64,000 nt of DNA from Bemisia tabaci (taxonomy: Eukaryota; Arthropoda; Insecta; Hemiptera; Aleyrodidae), in NCBI RefSeq assembly GCF_918797505.1, contig NC_092793.1:78675912-78739911 (forward strand). The letters are read 5' to 3'. Both the position numbers and the translations under genes were made by a program. The notes beneath the pieces were generated by a model that saw only the letters and a program-made list of their open reading frames with translations, was not told where the DNA came from and made no database searches. Below, piece by piece: positions 46,806 to 58,169 of this stretch. Numbering within the stretch: the first letter of the stretch is position 1; each line of letters starts with the position of its first letter.

Positions 46806-47642
46806 AAGGAACCAAGCCACATCAGTCATTGCCAAGTTTAACCGGGCAATGGGACTGTTGCATGCAAGAGATACAGCCGTGCGAATAGACTTTTTAGAGG
46901 TTAAATGACACGAAAATTACGATGGTCACATTAAAAAAGTCTGAAATACACTCCTTACTGCGCAATTTGTGTTGTTAGGAACGCGCTTTTTCAAATTTCC
47001 CGCGTCTGGGGGCAGTTTTCTAACGGAAACAATTAACGGCAACTCGCGGCTATTTCCGGTCAACTAAAACTGACAACATAACCTAAAAATCGGAGCTCGT
47101 GACATCGTGAAATGAAATGTAGAAGGATTGCGTTGGATATTTAAAAGTTGATCGATTTGGTTACCGCATAAAGCGTATATGGACCACTGTAGGAGATCAC
47201 GTTGGGTTTGTAAACAAACTGAAGGAAAAAATAACAACAACAACAACGACTCGGCATCTTCCGGAAATCACCGAGCCCGCCGTTTGCTCGTTTCCGGTGA
47301 TTAGAAAACTGCCCCCAGACGCGGGAAATTTGAAAAAGCGCGTTCCTAACAACGCAAATTGCGCAGTAAGGAGTGTATTTCAGACTTTTTTAATGTGACC
47401 ATCGTAATTTTCGTGTCATTTAACCTCTAAAAGTCTATTCGCGCGGCTGTATCTCTTGCATGCAACAGGCCCATTTAATTTTTTACGAGAGAACGAGTGT
47501 GCGGATTCCCTTGGAAATTGTAAGGAATTTAACTATGAAAAAAATTCAATGAAATTTGCTCGAAAATCCGCACAACCGTTTTCATGTAAAAAAATTAAAC
47601 CGCCCGATTGAATCTCGCAATAGCTGATGTGGCTTGGTTCCT
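46806..47642. mobile_element. Large fold-back with long TIRs inside a keyword relic
   Basis: Outer arms: GGAACCAAGCCACATCAG and its inverse CTGATGTGGCTTGGTTCC. Inner arms, near-identical over about 170 bases: 46864-47030 (GTTGCATGCAAGAGATACAG...TTTCCCGCGTCTGGGGGCAG) and its inverse at 47302-47468. A further small dyad with GTGCGGATTTTCGAGC lies at 47485-47600. No coding capacity. Confidence 0.82.
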
Positions 47643-47784
47643 TCCTGTTTAACGCAGTCCGTTTGAACATTTAGTTGATTTGACCGACATAATTCATTAA
47701 TTGGATGAAATATCTCGCTTTCGTACGTGCTAGACTGTATCTAGTTGAAAACTGCATGATGCTTTCAGAATTTCCAGATCCAAG

Positions 47785-47850
47785 ATGGATATCCCTGATT
47801 TTTCATGACGACATCAGATTTCCTGATATTTTCCGGGTTTTTCGGTTCTT
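47785..47850. repeat. CCTGATATTTTCC keyword relic, right part
   Basis: ATCCCTGATTTTTCATGACG and TTTCCTGATATTTTCCGGG. After family B copy 4, CACACCCTG at 48124-48132 may be the terminal repeat of the same old element. Confidence 0.45.
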
Positions 47851-47856
47851 ACTGAT

Positions 47857-48116
47857 CTGCCGTGCTAAGGAAAAACGTCGTATGAACCTACAGGCGTTGC
47901 CAAATTTCCTTCGGTAAATCACGAATTTTCGGGAACATTTCTTAATATTTTTCTTCCAATTTTTCAGATAATTTTGTTCGCAATTTTACCTAAATTTCCT
48001 GATAATTTCAAGGCAAAATATTAATAATTTTACTTCAAAATTATTATAAAAAAATTCATAACATTACTCAAACAATTTATCGAATGTTCATACGGCGTTT
48101 TTCCTTAACACGGCGG
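47857..48116. mobile_element. Family B MITE, copy 4
   Basis: CTGCCGTGCTAAGGAAAAAC start, GTTTTTCCTTAACACGGCGG end, exact 4-bp duplication TGAT at 47853-47856 and 48117-48120. The left flank is a CCTGATATTTTCC keyword relic, so B probably entered that older element. Confidence 0.9.
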
Positions 48117-48120
48117 TGAT

Positions 48121-51100
48121 GGCACACACCCTGTCTGGAGAATCATAGCACGATAAGGCAACATAGTGCGGGGGGACCTGGGTTAAGTTTAGCATTGACT
48201 GGTTGGAGCTTTGCTGTCTGATGTGCAGACGGAAATGCAGATCGAGCACCGGAGAGTTTTCTGGCCACCAGTGTTGCCAATCGCATCAAACAAAACTGGA
48301 TCTCCTGAGGAGATGATGCTTTCTTCATTACGGACGGCAACGTTGTCGCGTAGCGTCATCATTAAACGCCGCTAACGCAAAAAAGGAGTAATTAATAAAG
48401 ACTAGTGAATTAAAACAAAAGCTGACGTGGAAAACCTTTTCACGACCGCCCATTTTTCTTCGGCCGGATTGTGCGTGCCTCGGCTTGTCTTCGTCCGTAT
48501 TTATCTTCCGTTTCATTTCTTCCCTAACCTCGCTTTTGGTCAACGCTCTCCGAACCCCGACTCAAAGGCACTTTATTGAAGAAAGGCCAGGTCCAATGGG
48601 CCGCTAGATGAAGCATGAATTGAAAGCACAGCTCGATTAACATTCATACAGAAAATGAACTCCGTCTACCAAAAGGAAACCGATTTTTTTTTTTTTTTTT
48701 TTAAAGTGAAGGGTCTGCTCGTTAATTGGTCAAGAGAGTAGATCACTGGACCGGTCAAGGGTTCAGACATCAAACGACACGTTCCTCCATCGTCAGAACT
48801 TTGAAAACCTGAAAAAATTCCATAAGGGAAGGATCGGAAACCTCTGAGGAAATCCGAAATCTTGATTCGGAAAATTTCGAAAAATTTTGTGCACTCCAAT
48901 ACGTAACAAAATTAATGCTTTAATGAGGATCAGCCTAACTGCGTTTATCATGTTGCCAAATTTTCTCTTCAATGTTAGTTTTTGCAGGAAACATACGCAA
49001 AATGAGGCCTTGAAACTTTAGGTAATTGTTTTTTAAGTGTTGACCCTCCATAACATGAATTAATTTTGGATCTTGGATTCTGGGAGACACAAATCTATGT
49101 AGCAGCTTATGTGAGAATGTAGAATTCCAAATTTTGGGTATAATTTTTTCAATGATGAAAATTTGCAAAATCGTAACACACAGGAAAGATTCAATTTTTA
49201 AAAACCAAAAAATGCGTTGTTACAAATAAGTAACACCATGCTGCTACGAATACCGGTTAAGAATATCTACACTAAACAAATCTCAAGTCAAAGGGTAACT
49301 TCTTGTAATAAAATAAAATAATATAAGAAATTAGGCAATATTTGATAGGTATGATTGACTGAATTTGGTAAATTCAGTCAAATTTACGTTGAAAATTGAA
49401 AAGACGTTCGATTAAATAATTCGCTTGCAACTTTTTAGTTCGAATAAACTGGGTGGCGACTAAATAAAAGGCAGCTTCAAAACAACTTCTTTTTAATACG
49501 ATCAGGCCAACTGAAGGGAACCGATTCTGTCGTTAAGTTTGATTAAATTGACACAAAGTGTAGCGTTCTATATCTGTAAGTCGAGCCCGAAGGAAGACTC
49601 TGTCCTCGGCTCCCGGAAGGCATTAACGCAAAAGCTCTCTGAAATTGAATTTTGAAACTGATAAATTTCGCGGTAAATTTGACTTTAATATTCTTCCAAC
49701 GAGCTCCTAAATCCGCAATCCGCCGCGAACCGAAGCTGCTTTCAGACGTTTGATGCCTCGTTGCGTTTGATAGGGGAGCCGTTTCCAGCACTTTTGCCAA
49801 CCTACTACCGATATTCATCAGTGATCACTCCTTACTCTAGGAGTTTTACCTTCGAACTATCTGGCAACATTGGAAGCTTGGTTTCTTGCGTTCAGTTCAG
49901 TGATTAATGGATTTCGAGCTTTGTTTTCGTGTTATCAACGTTTCCTCGCAGAGTCTCTTTTTATTGCATCGAAAACGTTTATTTTTCCATTTGAGCCATT
50001 GTAATAACAAACGCACGGATTCTAGGCCAGAACTCCCAATTTGTCCCGGAAGTTGACTCGAGAGTCGACTGTGAGAAGTTCCAAGACGGATTACCGCTTT
50101 GTGAGATGACACCGCCGCAGCTTTGCTCCCTCTATTTTTATGACTCCGTGGTATACGGATGACTGATCGGACCGATTTTCAAAGATAAGCTCCCTTTATC
50201 GGAACTCTAACCGTTGAAGGTGAAGTTTATTTTCGTAGGTTGATCGAAGCCACATAGTCTAATAAATAAAGAGGACAAGATAACCAACTATTACTTTCAA
50301 GATTTTTCATACCGATGTGAAAAACATTCCCAGATCCCTGAAATATTCTGAGGAATCATTCCTTGTTTCCTCGATATACTATATTTATCTACCTGTACAC
50401 AGGAACGACGGGCCACTGGGCAATCTGAACTGGGGAAAATGGCATACCTACATCTTCTCATAAAAATCTTACGTAGAAAACGAGGTATACAATGGGCAGT
50501 TCAGAAATCAACTTCTGAACGATATATTAACATGTCTGATCAGATGATAAAATGGAAGTTACATTTTACAAATTACGTCATTTGTATTTTAGCTTTTTGT
50601 AACTAATGTCACAACAACACTTATATCTATCTCGTTTAGTAGTTAATTTCTGGACTTCCTGTCGTGTGATTTGTTTTCCTCGTAAAATTTTTCAGAGCAA
50701 AAATATTGCGTAGTGCTACAATTCAAGATAAAAAGATTCGAGGTAAATTTTCTTGAATCTTCCCTCGCAAACACTATATGTACACGTCCTGGAGTGATGC
50801 AAATGCTTACATTCCGTAAAAATGGTTGTATTTGACGAAGTCAATTATTCAGTGAGGGTACGTCTTGAACATGCGCTCTTGATTGACATTATTGTGTGAT
50901 ATGATTCAGTTGGAGGAATTGCCGGAAATTGATTCGAAGCATAGTTGTCAAAACTGAGATCCTTACAGTGACAAATTTCGATGACTGCACGGAAATAACC
51001 TCCCAAATTGTTCAGCCTACCGCGGACTGAATCCAATCTGACTGAACAGCCGGTCGTAATCAGTCGATAAGGGTTTACGCTCTATTCAGCACACGTCAAG

Positions 51101-51316
51101 GACAGTGCCGTAATGTCACCTTATTTCCGAAACTGGGCTTGTTGCAAACTTCAGCTAGAGAGTGATAGCTTATAGCAAATGGCTTAAAGATCACGATGAG
51201 AGCACTGGCAAAGTCTATAATACACTCCCAACTTCACAATCTGCATAAGGAATGTGCGTTTTGTAAGCTTCCCGCTTCGAAAACGATACTACAACGCAGG
51301 TTAACATTTCGTAAGA
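48121..51316. other. Longest stretch without recognised repeats or genes
   Basis: About 3.2 kb with a T19 run (48684-48702). A 77-codon minus-strand frame at 48935-49168 and a 91-codon one at 49543-49818 are not recognisable. This is the part most like plain unique intronic DNA. Confidence 0.5.
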
Positions 51317-51828
51317 GCAATGGAAATGTTGCATGTGAGAGGAATTTGCGATTCGACTGTTGATTCTTATGTAAAAGTTCGCGAGAAACACAATGGTGCT
51401 ACTGTTTTCTCTGAAATCAACTCCCAAGCTCAAAAAAAGCTCTCAAGTTGAGGCCAAAATGGAGGGGATATCCCACGCTATCCTGAGAGTTCACCTACCC
51501 ATCAAGACAAACTCTCCATGCAAAGATAGGGAGCAAATACATTAGCAGGGTTGCCGTGTTTTCACTTTTGGAGTCCCCAAATAAAGTGGCAGCCCTGTCA
51601 ATTATTTGCTCCCTATCCTTTGCATGGAGAGTTTGTCTTGATGTAAAGATGGGCTCTCAGGATAGCGTGGGATATCCCCTCCATTTTGGCCTCAACTTGA
51701 GAGCTTTTTTGAGCTTGGGAGTTGATTTCAGAGAAAACCAGTGGCACCATCGTGTTTCTCGCGAACTTTTACATAAGAATCAACAGTCAAATCGCAAATT
51801 CCTCACACATGCAACATCTCCATTGTTC
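51317..51828. mobile_element. Family H fold-back, copy 1
   Basis: Long arms (about 51317-51540 and 51585-51828) pair almost fully: AATGGAAATGTTGCATGTGA and its inverse at the edges, CAAAATGGAGGGGATATCCC and its inverse further in. The short loop holds TTGCCGTGTTTTCACTTTTG. A related fold-back begins at 63551. Confidence 0.85.
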
Positions 51829-52345
51829 CTTCCAACCCTTGCACACTAGGATGCTGTACAATATTCAACATGGCTGACGCTTCCGCGCGCAAGTCGTGAG
51901 GAAGCACCATGGTCTTTATCAACGTAAAGAAAACAGAAATATGGACACGCCGGTTAGTTAAGTCCTGTCTTGTCAAGTGCGTTTTGGCAGGTTGGTGTCG
52001 GCCATGTTGAATATATTCCGTACCATCTTAGTGCGCAAGGGTTGGATGGAGCGACTCCTTTTGAGAAATACATTTTAATGCCAATTTGGCTGGCTTTCAT
52101 AGAACATTGTGAAATCATTGTAAAAATGATCCATCTACAAGCCAAAAATAAATTAAACAAATAATATTTCAAGCCACATAGAGATGAGAAATAACAAAAA
52201 ACTAACAGGAAACAAAAATAAAAAATATTATTTGTTTAATTTATTTTTGGCTTGTAGATCGATCATTTCTTCAGTCATTTTTACAATCCTCTTAAGAAAC
52301 ATTCACCTGTGCCGTAGTATCGTTTTGGAAAAGCGGAGCTTATAA
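51828..52345. repeat. Family L inverted pair with a nested palindrome
   Basis: CCAACCCTTGCACACTAGGA with GGCTGACGCTTCCGCGCGCA (inverse orientation, 51828-51890) faces GGCCATGTTGAATATATTCC and GTGCGCAAGGGTTGGATGGA (51998-52050). Inside the right half, 52110-52168 and 52226-52290 form a second hairpin (CTACAAGCCAAAAATAAATT and its inverse). Confidence 0.7.
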
Positions 52346-52924
52346 AAACGCATATTTCTTGGGCAAATTGTAAAGTAAGGGGTGTATTTTAGAATATCCC
52401 GATTAAATTGCGCCATTTTCTGTAAGACGTAATTCTTCTCTTTCCTTTAACTGAAGTTTGCAACAGGCCCATTTCATGGCCGACACCAAAACTCACAAAG
52501 CAACATTTCAAGAGAGCGTCGGTGGGATGCATCTCAGCAATCAAAGTATTTTTCGGAGTATTGACAACGTCGCCATAAAAATCAGTAATAGTTTACTTCG
52601 TTGACACAATAAGCAACGCTGGAAATAAGTGGAGCGTAAAGAAACCAAGGAAAGTGCCTTAAGTTAGTATCGCATGCAACAAACACTGACAGAATTTCAT
52701 TCTAACGCCTTGATGCAATTATTCGAGCTTCACGGATGTCCGTGTTGCATACGCAGGAAATTGAAGGCGTTTTGACTTTTAAGGCACTCACCGCTTCTCC
52801 CCCTTTGTCGCAGCGCGGTAGCCGGCTGGGCTAGATCCAAAATAACAGAGTGCCTGTAATCCTTCGTTTTTATTACAAAGACTTTCTTGGACACAAATAA
52901 TTTCTCTTAAATCGTGATGAGCAC

Positions 52925-53088
52925 CAGTGGCGTGACGTGCTTTGAGATCTATAGATTGATCTGCCATTTAAATCCATGGAAAATGATCGATAAACAGGGT
53001 GTTTGCAACGAACACCTTAATAATCGAGCGTTTACCATGGCTTCCAATGGGGAAATATCGATAATCGATCATTCACGCCTCGCCACTG
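52925..53088 (+). mobile_element. Family A hAT-like MITE, copy 9
   Basis: CAGTGGCGTGACGTGCTTTG start, core GGTGTTTGCAACGAACACC, CACGCCTCGCCACTG end. Flanks ATGAGCAC and GTGAGCAC agree at 7 of 8 bases. Confidence 0.88.
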
Positions 53089-53433
53089 GTGAGCACATTC
53101 CAATATCAAAATTGAAGCAGATAAGGTGATCTCATCCTACGCCTGTGTGCAACTATTCACGGTCGTCCCTTAAATGTTATGGTTCCTTAACCGATGCAAT
53201 TATTATGGCTTATAGTGGCCTTAATGTTTAAGGAATAAGAATATGACCCAAATATATGTTTGTAATATAAACGAGGAATCACGGGCAATTCGTAATTTTG
53301 GATTCTTACAGTGCAGCTCACCGCCGCCATGCCGCGGCATGGAAGAAGTGGAGAGAGTCTGGGTAGTCGAAACGCCTTCACTCCCACGCATATGCAACCC
53401 AGACATCGATCGAGACCGAATAGTTGTATCCAG

Positions 53434-53662
53434 CACTGGAAAAAAAACACATTGGATCTAGAGTCCAGACTCTTAAAAACATCGGCAAGAAAAAATACTT
53501 TTGATTTAATCAGATTTAAGCTTAAATCAAGAACCAAGCCTCTTAATTTGAGCGGAATTCCTTTTGATTTAAGCTTAAATCTGATTGAATCAAGAGTATT
53601 TTTTCTTGTCAATGTTTTCAAGAGTCTGGACTCTAGATCCAATGTGTTTTTTTTTTCCAAAG
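53434..53662. mobile_element. Family F fold-back, copy 1
   Basis: CACTGGAAAAAAAACACATT opens, AATGTGTTTTTTTTTTCC closes; the arms run inward through GGATCTAGAGTCCAGACTC. The centre repeats GATTTAAGCTTAAATC. The arms pair over about 100 bases, so both strands read open frames that are artefacts of the palindrome. Confidence 0.85.
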
Positions 53663-54519
53663 AGGCGTAATAATTAAATCCGTTCAGTTTCCGTAGCATG
53701 CGATACTAACTGAGGGTGTTTTGTTCGTTTCTCTGGAACCTGGATTTAATCACAGCGTTGTTTATTTGTGCCGATGAAGGAGACATAACTGATTTTTATC
53801 GCGACAGTGTCAAATATTCGAAAAATGTGCTGATTTTTTAAATGTATTAGATGTCTTCCTGGTTGTGAGTTGCGGTCCCACCGCCCACCGCTTCTGAACC
53901 TAGGAACGACAAATGCGGCAGAGTAGTTTTATGGACACTTCAGGGAGTATTTTTCGAGCGCGCATCCCGACATATTTGTTTCCATGGAAGAATTGAAAAA
54001 GAATCCACTCAGAAATAAGCATCAACCTAGGGCCAGTTCAAAACCCGGTGAGGCTTCTCCAAAAAATACCTTACGTTACAGATTGCTTCAGAGTCATCGA
54101 ACTGAAGAACCAGCAGACCGATTTCATAAAAAAAAGAATCGATGACAAAGAAAGCCGGCCTGAAGTTCCTCACAGCAAATCCTAGGTAAGTAGGTAGGGC
54201 GTTGACATAAAATCAAGTAAGAATTTCTTCTTCGATTTTCCTTAATGCAGGTATAATTGCGCTTTTAAGCAATTTTGTGCTTGTTCGTCTTTAGGAGAGA
54301 AACAACTCATTATCACGTTAATAAAACGCATGGCTAAATTATAACCAAATTTCGAACGTAGATAAAGGTTTTTTTGTCTCCTTTTCTCTAGGCTCATGGA
54401 AAATAATTTGCGCAAATTACCCCCAGCTTTCCCTGTCATTTGCGCTTTTGGGATTACTATTTTGGGACTGCTGCGCTTTGGGAATTTTACTTTTTTTCTC
54501 TACCTTTTCTCGGGTTTCC

Positions 54520-54700
54520 AGCCCTGAAAGACGGGCCGGCCGGCGGGAGTGAAATTCGAAAGGGAACCACCGTAACCGCAGCCGCGATCTCGAGGCGCTC
54601 CGTCGCGGCTCAACGGCGCCCACAAAAAGTTCAGTCACTGTCCGCCAGAGTGCAGCACAAATCAGTGCAAAGCTCCCGATCGATGCGGATTCTCTCTCCT
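54520..54700. other. GC-rich stretch with CCGGCCGGCGG
   Basis: ACGGGCCGGCCGGCGGGAGT and CGATCTCGAGGCGCTCCGTC are CpG-rich. Frames on both strands are not recognisable. Similar in kind to the 29.8-kb patch, which also contains CCGGCCGGCCGGCGG. Confidence 0.3.
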
Positions 54701-54990
54701 CTTATCCCTACCCAGCTTGAGATGATTTCCCCAGGACATGTAGTCGGCAAGCTTCTCATTAGTTTTGAGTGCATTTTCAAAAATGTCTACATAGGAGAGG
54801 GAATGGGAGGGAGGGGAGTGGTATGAAATTTTGCCTGTTCAACTGAAACTGTGGTTAACGATACATGCTCAGATATGTAGATTTTAGCTGAACAGACATT
54901 TCTCCGAGAATTAAGGATGGAAAGTAGGATGACATGTCAATCGCTGATTTGAAAAATTATTCAACTATTAAGGGATAGCGAAATAAAAAA

Positions 54991-54997
54991 GTAGTAA

Positions 54998-55093
<96 letters not shown>

Positions 55094-55180
55094 ATGTAGT
55101 TGGAGTAGTAGTAGTAATGGTGGAAGTAGATGTAGTAGTAGTATAGTAGGAGTATTAGTAGAAGTAGTGGTAGTAGGAGT
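54991..55180 (+). repeat. (TAG)n microsatellite
   Basis: A pure TAG tract at about 54998-55093 (about 32 units) is followed by a degenerate tail with GAAGTAG and GGAGTAG variants. Confidence 0.97.
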
Positions 55181-56020
55181 TGTTCAATTTATGACGGTAC
55201 CTCAGTAACTTTTACCATAAACACACGTTTATAATCGTTTGAGATCAGGATTTCTTAGATATTCTACGCCTTAAAACCACGGCGAACGAATACTTGGAGA
55301 TACTTCCCTTCACTTTTCCCCTGATAAGACGAAACCGGCTTACTTTGAGGCAAGCTGCAGCAAAAAGGAATCACGGATACCTTGCAAAAATTTGACGAGA
55401 CTGTTACTTAGGTAACGATTAAAATACAAGGATGCGAGTTAATAGCATCTTAAGTGAATCTTCAGCCTTGGTTCCGCAAACAACCACCAAGCTGCGCTGC
55501 TAAAATCATGCTCCAAAACCAGCGATTATTTTTATGAAATAACAGGTAAGTCGAATCCTAAGACCGTTTAGGATTTCTTTGAAGACTATTAGCAATTTTT
55601 TATGAAAAATAAAATCTAGAGATTTCTTGCGAATTATTTTATGAAATTTCAGAGAGTTTGAAAGATACTGAAAAATCAGTTGGAAGTATAGATTTTCGAC
55701 TTCAATGTTGAAGAAATACCAAAATGCAGTTAATATCATTCGAATGTATACATTGGTTATTGTATTCATGTTTACTCTTAGTTCCAAAAATGCAAAAATT
55801 ATTTTTTGGATTAGCAGTGATATTGAATGATGGTTGTATGCTATGGCCCCTGAAAAATAGGAATAATGCCACAGATTTATTACGTTTCCACTGAAAAGAC
55901 AACTTTGGTTGTGGAAGTCGTGCTTACGAGCTTTATGGAGTTACCGTCCGTGTTCCGGGCTCAAATACCGTAAGTTCCACGTGTAGCACCCGGAGCGGTC
56001 GAAGATGCGGCTGGGGCTGG
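55181..56020. other. No gene recognised
   Basis: AT-rich DNA. Frames of 93 and 66 codons on the minus strand at 55506-55902 are isoleucine/phenylalanine-rich, as AT-rich noise often is. Confidence 0.5.
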
Positions 56021-56028
56021 GGCTTGGG

Positions 56029-56250
56029 TTAAGTCAGGTCACGCAACTAAACTAACTCTCCGGCGAAGCTGGAAGTATCACCTAAATTGAAGGCGTCTCA
56101 ATCCTGAGTTTGTACACACTGTTTCTACAACTTAGATTCTTTGGATCATTCGAGGCTCTTTATCCCTTTTAGTACAACACGGGCAGTCATGCTGCGGAAA
56201 AGCGGCTCATGGATAATTCGATGTTGCCAAATTTCTTCTGATTGCCGTGG
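56029..56250 (+). repeat. Family D interspersed repeat, copy 3
   Basis: GGTCACGCAACTAAACTAAC, CTCTCCGGCGAAGCTGGAAG and GGCAGTCATGCTGCGGAAAA: the inverse of copies 1 and 2. Upstream (55917-56028) GGGCTCAAATACC is weakly B-box-like, which would suit a tRNA-derived head, but this is speculative. Confidence 0.72.
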
Positions 56251-56361
56251 GTCCATTGATTTCCTCGTGAGATTCTTTGTCACATGCACCCCTCCTTTAA
56301 GATGCGATTAATTCAAAATCAAAATTTGCAGTTTTTGTCAACAATTTCATGCCCGACCTCA

Positions 56362-56398
56362 CTGATTGACTCGATCCACTGTGCGGCGGTGGGGCCCC
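56362..56398. repeat. Family R right-end stub
   Basis: TTGACTCGATCCACTGTGCG then GCGGTGGGGCCCC. Only one end is present. Confidence 0.55.
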
Positions 56399-56420
56399 CT
56401 GCGCGGAAAAATTTCTTAAT

Positions 56421-57601
56421 CAGGGTGTCTAATAAAAAAGGCTGGCCAAAAATCAGTACTTTTACAGTACTTTTTCAGTGCATTCCCAAGAAATTCAGTA
56501 CATCCTCAACAGGAACATTCAGTATTTTTTCAGTACCTCCATTTGACGAGATTCGACAAATTTCAAAAATTTGAAATTCTCGCTTAATTTGCGACAAAAA
56601 TGACAAATTGTGAGTAATATTCCGGACCTTCTTGCGGAATTTCCGCTCTTTTTTCAGTACTTCCGGACTAGAGTCCCTTTATACTGAGAGTCAAGACAAC
56701 ACCCTTCATGGAGTCACAAACGGGAATAAGATATTATAAATTTACCGTACTGCCTAAATACTTTTCCGTAGTAATATAAGCCTTACTTTATATTAGTAAT
56801 AAATAAAAGCAAGCAAAAGGCGAAAGACTCCAATGTGAGAGCGCCGAGTCAATAGGAGGGGTCGGTCATCGCGCATCACGTGTCTTGTTTTCCATGAATA
56901 CAGAGCTTTTCCGACCTCAGTACAGAGTAAATTACCCTTTCCTTACGTAATTTTTGTAAAGGATTACATTTTTTAAGATATTAGAGCGAAATAAGATTTA
57001 AGTAGATAAAGATTTTAATAGATTTTGACCCACTTTTTCATGACTACTGGAAATGGGATCCTTGATAACTTATTTCTAGCTTATTTTTCATGTTACTTTC
57101 GGCGAATGGGACCATGAGCTGCTTACATAAGCAAGAATTCTGCAATACTTGACGCAAAGACATTACTTGAGGAGTGAGGAGGGGGGGGGGGGGGGGCTTC
57201 ACAGTCCCTTGCCACTAAGGTGCCCAGATTTCCTTCATTTTCCTCTAATATCGTTTTTCGTTCATGTTAATTGGTTTCTCGCAATTGCATAGGTACTGAT
57301 ACATACGGAACATTCCGACAGTGTTCTTTTCTCCTCTTTTTTACTCCAGCCAGTCAACAGACGTATTCATTTTCATGAACTTCCCACTCTTTCAGATATT
57401 CAACAAATATACATATTTCACAAAATAGAACGATATATCAAATGACGTAACTGTATCATCCCGTTGTGACACTGTGAAGGCCTAAAATACGGGAACCAAT
57501 TAGAAATGGATTCAAATTGTCTTGACTCTCAGTATAAAGGGACTCTACTTCCGGACCGCCCTTATAAAATCAGTACCATTTCCGGACTTGTAGACACCCT
57601 G
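56421..57601. mobile_element. TIR element with a CAGTACTT/TTCCGGA keyword core, host of C2
   Basis: CAGGGTGTCTAATAAAAAAG opens and TTGTAGACACCCTG closes. Flanks TTAAT and CTAAT match at 4 of 5. The interior repeats TTTTTCAGTAC and CTTCCGGAC phrases. Family C copy 2 (56671-57545) is inserted at a TA within it. The ends are nearly the same as those of the CCTGATATTTTC element although the core differs. Confidence 0.82.
56671..57545. mobile_element. Family C MITE, copy 2, enlarged, inside a keyword element
   Basis: Ends identical to copy 1 for at least 20 bases each, TA on both flanks. Removing it rejoins TTCCGGACTACTTCCGGAC, continuous with the surrounding keyword element. At 875 bp it is larger than copy 1; the inner N unit here opens TCACAAACGGGAATAAGATA near 56714 and closes CCCGTTGTGAC near 57473, with about 750 bp of AT-rich DNA between. 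Confidence 0.88.
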
Positions 57602-57699
57602 CTAATACGAGTTGCCGCAGATTCACCTTGACTTGCGACAAAATCTTGGTGTTTCTTGCGAAATTTATCATTGGAAGGAGGAATGAGTGGTAAATTCTC

Positions 57700-58045
57700 G
57701 AGAGCTCACTTGGCGTGGACATGAGGGCGAGGAGGTCGCGAGTGGGCACTGCGACAAAAGAGCTATCGACCGGGGCGGGGGACTGGGGTCTCCGATACTG
57801 CTGCGTTGCTGATATGTTAAGCGCAAGCAGGAGCCGGAGACTGCACAATGCCGAGCACGAGCACGGGTCACGTGGAGGGGTAGCAGATGGGGTCGCGGAA
57901 CCCGGGCTCCGAACCCCATCGCATCCTCACAACTTGTTGCTTCCTCGTCATTACCCGCCATCAAATGCCCACTACCGCGCCTCCTCCCCCGAGCGCTCAT
58001 TACTCCAACCGGTTTCACCCCCTCGATCCCCCCCCCCTTCTACGA
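57700..58045. other. CpG-rich stretch without a recognised gene
   Basis: Overlapping frames on both strands (up to 136 codons) arise because stops are rare in GC-rich DNA; none gives a known product. It ends in a C10 run at 58028-58037. Confidence 0.3.
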
Positions 58046-58092
58046 CTTTCGTCGAAAATTCCGCAGAGACAGATAGACTCCTCTGTAAACTG

Positions 58093-58125
58093 AAGTCCCT
58101 TTATACTGAGAGCAAAGTTGAATAA
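58093..58125. repeat. Family C terminal stub
   Basis: AGTCCCTTTATACTGAGAGC, about 30 bases, matches the start of copy 1 and then diverges. Too short to say more. Confidence 0.5.
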
Positions 58126-58169
58126 GTAGAATCTTGCATAGGTCGTAGCCGGAACGGAGGGGTGCTCTT

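Noticed and set aside
53187..53699. A 170-codon minus-strand frame with matching plus-strand frames
   Set aside because: It runs through the family F fold-back; both strands read similar serine/lysine/leucine-rich peptides because the DNA is palindromic.
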